Assembly (NCBI GenBank): GCA_044450785.1
Contig: JBIOJM010000402.1
Location: forward strand, 1-8,676
Reading direction: 5' to 3'
Origin: JBIOJM01 sp044450785
GTDB lineage: Bacteria; Planctomycetota; Planctomycetia; Isosphaerales; Isosphaeraceae
DNA: 8,676 nucleotides
Shown: in pieces, positions 6,535 to 8,676 of the stretch
How positions within the stretch are numbered: the stretch's first letter is position 1
Layout: every line of letters begins with the position of its first letter
Made by a program: the position numbers and the translations under genes
Notes under the pieces: model-generated
What the model was told of the DNA's origin: nothing
Seen by the model: only the letters and a program-made list of their open reading frames with translations
The model's database searches: none

Positions 6535-8010
6535 ATGCAACCCGCGATCCATTCGCAGCGATCAGACGCTATCGGGCTCGACCGTCGGTCCTTCTTGTGG
6601 AGCGCCGGGGGCGGTTTCGGCGCGTTGGCGCTGGCTCATTTGGTGCTGACCGAGGCGACCCTCGCCCAGGACAACACGGGGAAACCAGTCAAACCGAGGG
6701 CGGAGCTCAACGGGGGGCTGCACCACCGCGCCCGCGCCAGGCGGGTCGTGCAACTGTTCATGTCGGGCGCGGCCAGCCAGTGCGATACGTTTGACTATAA
6801 ACCCGCCCTGATCCAGAAGAATGGCGGGAAGTTCGATCCGGGAGGCAAGGTCGAGCTGTTCCAGAGCGAGCCGGGCGCCGTGATGGCCAGCCCCTGGAAA
6901 TGGCGGCAGTACGGCGGCTGCGGCCGGTGGGTCAGCGATCTCCTCCCCCACCTGGCGACCTGCGTCGACGACATCGCGTTCTTGCCGGCGATGGTCTCGA
7001 AGTCGAACGTTCACGGACCGGCGACGTTCATGCAGAATACCGGTTTCGTGCTCCCCGGGTTTCCCAGCATGGGGGCCTGGATCTCGTATGGTCTCGGGAC
7101 TTTGAGCCAGAACTTGCCGACGTTCGTCGTGCTCCCCGACGCACGTGGGTTCGCTCCCAACGGGCCGGCGAACTGGACCGCCGGGTTCTTGCCCGCCGCG
7201 CACCAGGGAACGATGGTCCGGCCCGGCGCCAAGAACCCGATCTTCGACTTGTTTCCACCGGAAGAGGCCCACCTCACCCCCCTGGCCCAGAGCGATGGGC
7301 TCGAGCTCTTGAATCAATTGAACCGCGCGCACGCGGCCGCGCGATCCGGCGACTCGCGGCTCGCGGCACGGATCGCCAGCTACGAGCTGGCCGCGCGGCT
7401 GCAACTGAGCGCCCCCGAAGTGCTCGACTTATCGCGCGAGACCCGGACGACCAAATCGCTCTACGGCCTCGACCATCCGCTCACCGAGGACTTCGGCCGC
7501 AACTGTCTGATCGCGCGGCGGCTCCTGGAGCGTGGCGTTCGATTCGTCCAGGTGTGGAGTGGAGCCGACAACGGCTTTCCCCGCCGCAACTGGGACTCGC
7601 ACGAAGACCTCGCCCGCGACCACCGCGTGATGGGAACCAGCATGGACAAACCCGCCGCCGCCCTCCTCAAGGACCTCAAGAACAACGGCCTGCTGGACGA
7701 CACCCTCGTCATCTGGACCACCGAATTCGGCCGCATGCCGTGCAGTCAGGGCGCCAAGGGCCGCGACCACAACCCGTTCGCGTTCACCTCCTGGCTGGCC
7801 GGCGGCGGCGTCAAGGGGGGCATGACCCACGGCTCGACCGACGAATGGTCATACAAGGCCGTCGAAAACGTGACGTATTGCTATGACCTGCACGCCACCG
7901 TGCTCCACCTCCTCGGCATCGATCACACCCGATTGACGTTCCGGCACAACGGCATCGACCGGCGGCTGACCGACGTGCATGGGCAGGTGATCAAGGAGAT
8001 CCTGGCGTGA
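6535..8010 (+). CDS. DUF1501 family protein, Tat-exported, sulfatase/alkaline-phosphatase-like fold
   Basis: A 491-aa member of DUF1501 (PF07394), which belongs to the alkaline phosphatase/sulfatase-like superfamily. Residues 16-22 (DRRSFLW) fit a twin-arginine motif, followed by a hydrophobic stretch and probable cleavage at TLA|QD (44/45), so export is folded and probably cofactor-bound. Likely metal-site segments are SQCDTFDYKP (D84, D87), SNVHGP (H160), WDSHED (D354, H356), TTEFGRMP (E397) and GRDHNP (D411, H412); the ligand assignment is inferred. Family members usually have GGPSxIDTFDPKP near the first site; here it is GAASQCDTFDYKP. The gene begins 49 nt after the PSCyt1/DUF1553 gene, a pairing typical of planctomycetes, and the two products probably act together outside the cytoplasm. 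Start: ATG 6535 with a weak GAG 6 nt upstream. TTG 6511, with AAAGG 8 nt upstream, is a real alternative adding 8 residues. The enzymatic reaction is unknown. Confidence 0.92.
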   Translation: MQPAIHSQRSDAIGLDRRSFLWSAGGGFGALALAHLVLTEATLAQDNTGKPVKPRAELNGGLHHRARARRVVQLFMSGAASQCDTFDYKPALIQKNGGKFDPGGKVELFQSEPGAVMASPWKWRQYGGCGRWVSDLLPHLATCVDDIAFLPAMVSKSNVHGPATFMQNTGFVLPGFPSMGAWISYGLGTLSQNLPTFVVLPDARGFAPNGPANWTAGFLPAAHQGTMVRPGAKNPIFDLFPPEEAHLTPLAQSDGLELLNQLNRAHAAARSGDSRLAARIASYELAARLQLSAPEVLDLSRETRTTKSLYGLDHPLTEDFGRNCLIARRLLERGVRFVQVWSGADNGFPRRNWDSHEDLARDHRVMGTSMDKPAAALLKDLKNNGLLDDTLVIWTTEFGRMPCSQGAKGRDHNPFAFTSWLAGGGVKGGMTHGSTDEWSYKAVENVTYCYDLHATVLHLLGIDHTRLTFRHNGIDRRLTDVHGQVIKEILA

Positions 8011-8027
8011 GGAGTGGGGGGCGGGGG

Positions 8028-8110
8028 AAGGACGGAGGGCGGAGGACGAAGGTCGGAGGAAAGACCGATCCCGGATTTCTTCCGCGCTCTCTCGTCCGCC
8101 CTCCGTCCTT
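8028..8110 (+). repeat. Nested inverted repeat after the operon (possible terminator)
   Basis: A perfect 16-bp inverted repeat (8028-8043 with 8095-8110, arms AAGGACGGAGGGCGGA and TCCGCCCTCCGTCCTT) encloses a second imperfect 9-bp stem (8054-8062 with 8076-8084, one G-U pair). It starts 18 nt after the DUF1501 stop. The left arm lies in a strongly purine-rich, G-run-rich strand (8011-8063). There is no U tract after the stem, so a rho-independent terminator is not certain; mRNA 3'-end protection or a dispersed repeat are alternatives. Confidence 0.6.
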
Positions 8111-8408
8111 GTGGGGGTGCGTGGTGCGGGATCGGTTTCAGGAGGCGTGAACGTCCCAGCGAGGGCGAACAGCCCGCGCACACGCGCTTGGGGCCTAAAA
8201 TGCCGACATGCCGACACGGCCTTGGTAGCATTGGACTTGCGCGTTTTTCATGGGTTTTCGGGTCGACACGCGACCCTGGTGGCGACGGGAGACATTGACG
8301 AGTATGCCATGTATGCGGAATTGGGGGGTGAACATGACCGGAGAGGAAACGGGCACCACAATCTCCAAAGAAGAGCAAGATTAGGAGGAAGATTTCGACT
8401 GATCCGTC
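8111..8408. other. Intergenic region without a convincing gene
   Basis: About 300 bp. ORFs in several frames overlap one another and carry no recognisable motif. Visible structure: GGGC/GCCC (8163-8166, 8172-8175), GCGC/GCGC (8176-8187), a tandem ATGCCGAC pair (8200-8215) and a perfect 6-bp hairpin GGGTCG/CGACCC (8260-8276). Parts could be decayed or dispersed repeat sequence. Confidence 0.4.
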
Positions 8409-8676
8409 TCAGAGCGCAAGCTGCTTGCGGAACGACCCGAGGGTGCGGCAGGTGGCGGCATGCTTGACCAGCTCCTGTAAGCGTGCTTCGTCATCGATGG
8501 CCTTGAGCTCGGTCTCCAATGCCTGGGCCTTCGATCCGAAGCGGGCGACCAGGAAATCGATCACGATTCTGATCATCGTTTCCCGCGTCCATTCGGCTTT
8601 GAGCTCGTCGACTAACGGCGATTCAATCATGGCTCTGCGTCCTCCCAAGATTTGGAACAACCTCGCGTCATTATAC
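8409..8676 (-). CDS. C-terminal part of an Rpn/PD-(D/E)XK transposase-like protein (5' end beyond right edge)
   Basis: The frame is open to the right edge, and 88 residues are visible. The sequence YNDARLFQILGGRRAMIESP, followed by charged helices (TRETMIRIVIDFLVARFG, ALETELKAIDDEARLQELVK) and a final AATCRTLGSFRKQL, resembles the C-terminal helical tail of Rpn-family (recombination-promoting nuclease / predicted transposase) proteins that are abundant in planctomycetes and cyanobacteria. The nuclease-like N-terminal domain would be beyond the window, so catalytic residues cannot be checked. A shorter reading is possible: ATG 8630, with GGGAGG ending 11 nt upstream, would give a 73-aa protein. 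I favour the longer one because the upstream codons fit the family pattern. A perfect 6-bp hairpin (CGCAAG/CTTGCG, 8415-8429) lies within its last codons. Confidence 0.6.
   Translation of the reverse strand, partial: YNDARLFQILGGRRAMIESPLVDELKAEWTRETMIRIVIDFLVARFGSKAQALETELKAIDDEARLQELVKHAATCRTLGSFRKQLAL

Noticed and set aside
8250..8384. A 44-codon plus-strand ORF ending EETGTTISKEEQD
   Set aside because: There is no ribosome site before ATG 8250 and no recognised motif. A shorter start preceded by a G-rich stretch would leave only 16 residues, too little to support.

Overview
The window reads as chromosomal DNA of a planctomycete, most likely near the Isosphaeraceae. This rests on high G+C, a surface protein with the planctomycete LEPR-XLL-type N-terminus (LEGLEDRRLLSA), a cytochrome-type PSCyt1/DUF1549/DUF1553 gene followed by a DUF1501 gene, and widely spaced genes with structured intergenic DNA. 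The lineage is inferred from family content, not from a marker gene.

Layout, left to right. (1) The 5' part of a minus-strand diadenylate cyclase gene (DacZ/DisA_N type, c-di-AMP synthesis) runs off the left edge. (2) A minus-strand gene encodes a secreted, Lys/Pro/Ala-rich protein of unknown function, with a hairpin just after its stop. (3) About 0.5 kb of divergent upstream DNA follows, with several small inverted repeats. (4) A plus-strand 668-aa LEPR-type, beta-rich secreted or surface protein comes next. (5) A compact inverted pair of REP hairpins, each with a 5' GTAG foot, forms a BIME-like element right after that gene. (6) A two-gene plus-strand operon follows: a secreted di-haem PSCyt1-DUF1549-DUF1553 protein, then a Tat-exported DUF1501 protein 49 nt downstream. 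(7) A nested inverted repeat follows the operon and may end its transcription; nothing convincing is coded up to about 8408. (8) The C-terminal part of a minus-strand protein resembling Rpn/PD-(D/E)XK transposase-like proteins runs off the right edge.

The DUF1549/DUF1553 and DUF1501 proteins probably work together outside the cytoplasm. The pairing is recurrent in planctomycetes, but its biochemical role is not settled. I see no tRNA, rRNA, CRISPR array, complete insertion sequence or recognisable defence system. The most notable non-coding item is the REP pair at 3955-4055: two copies share the lower stem and a symmetrical GA/GA internal loop, while their upper stems differ but keep pairing. 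That is the mark of a structurally constrained mobile repeat.
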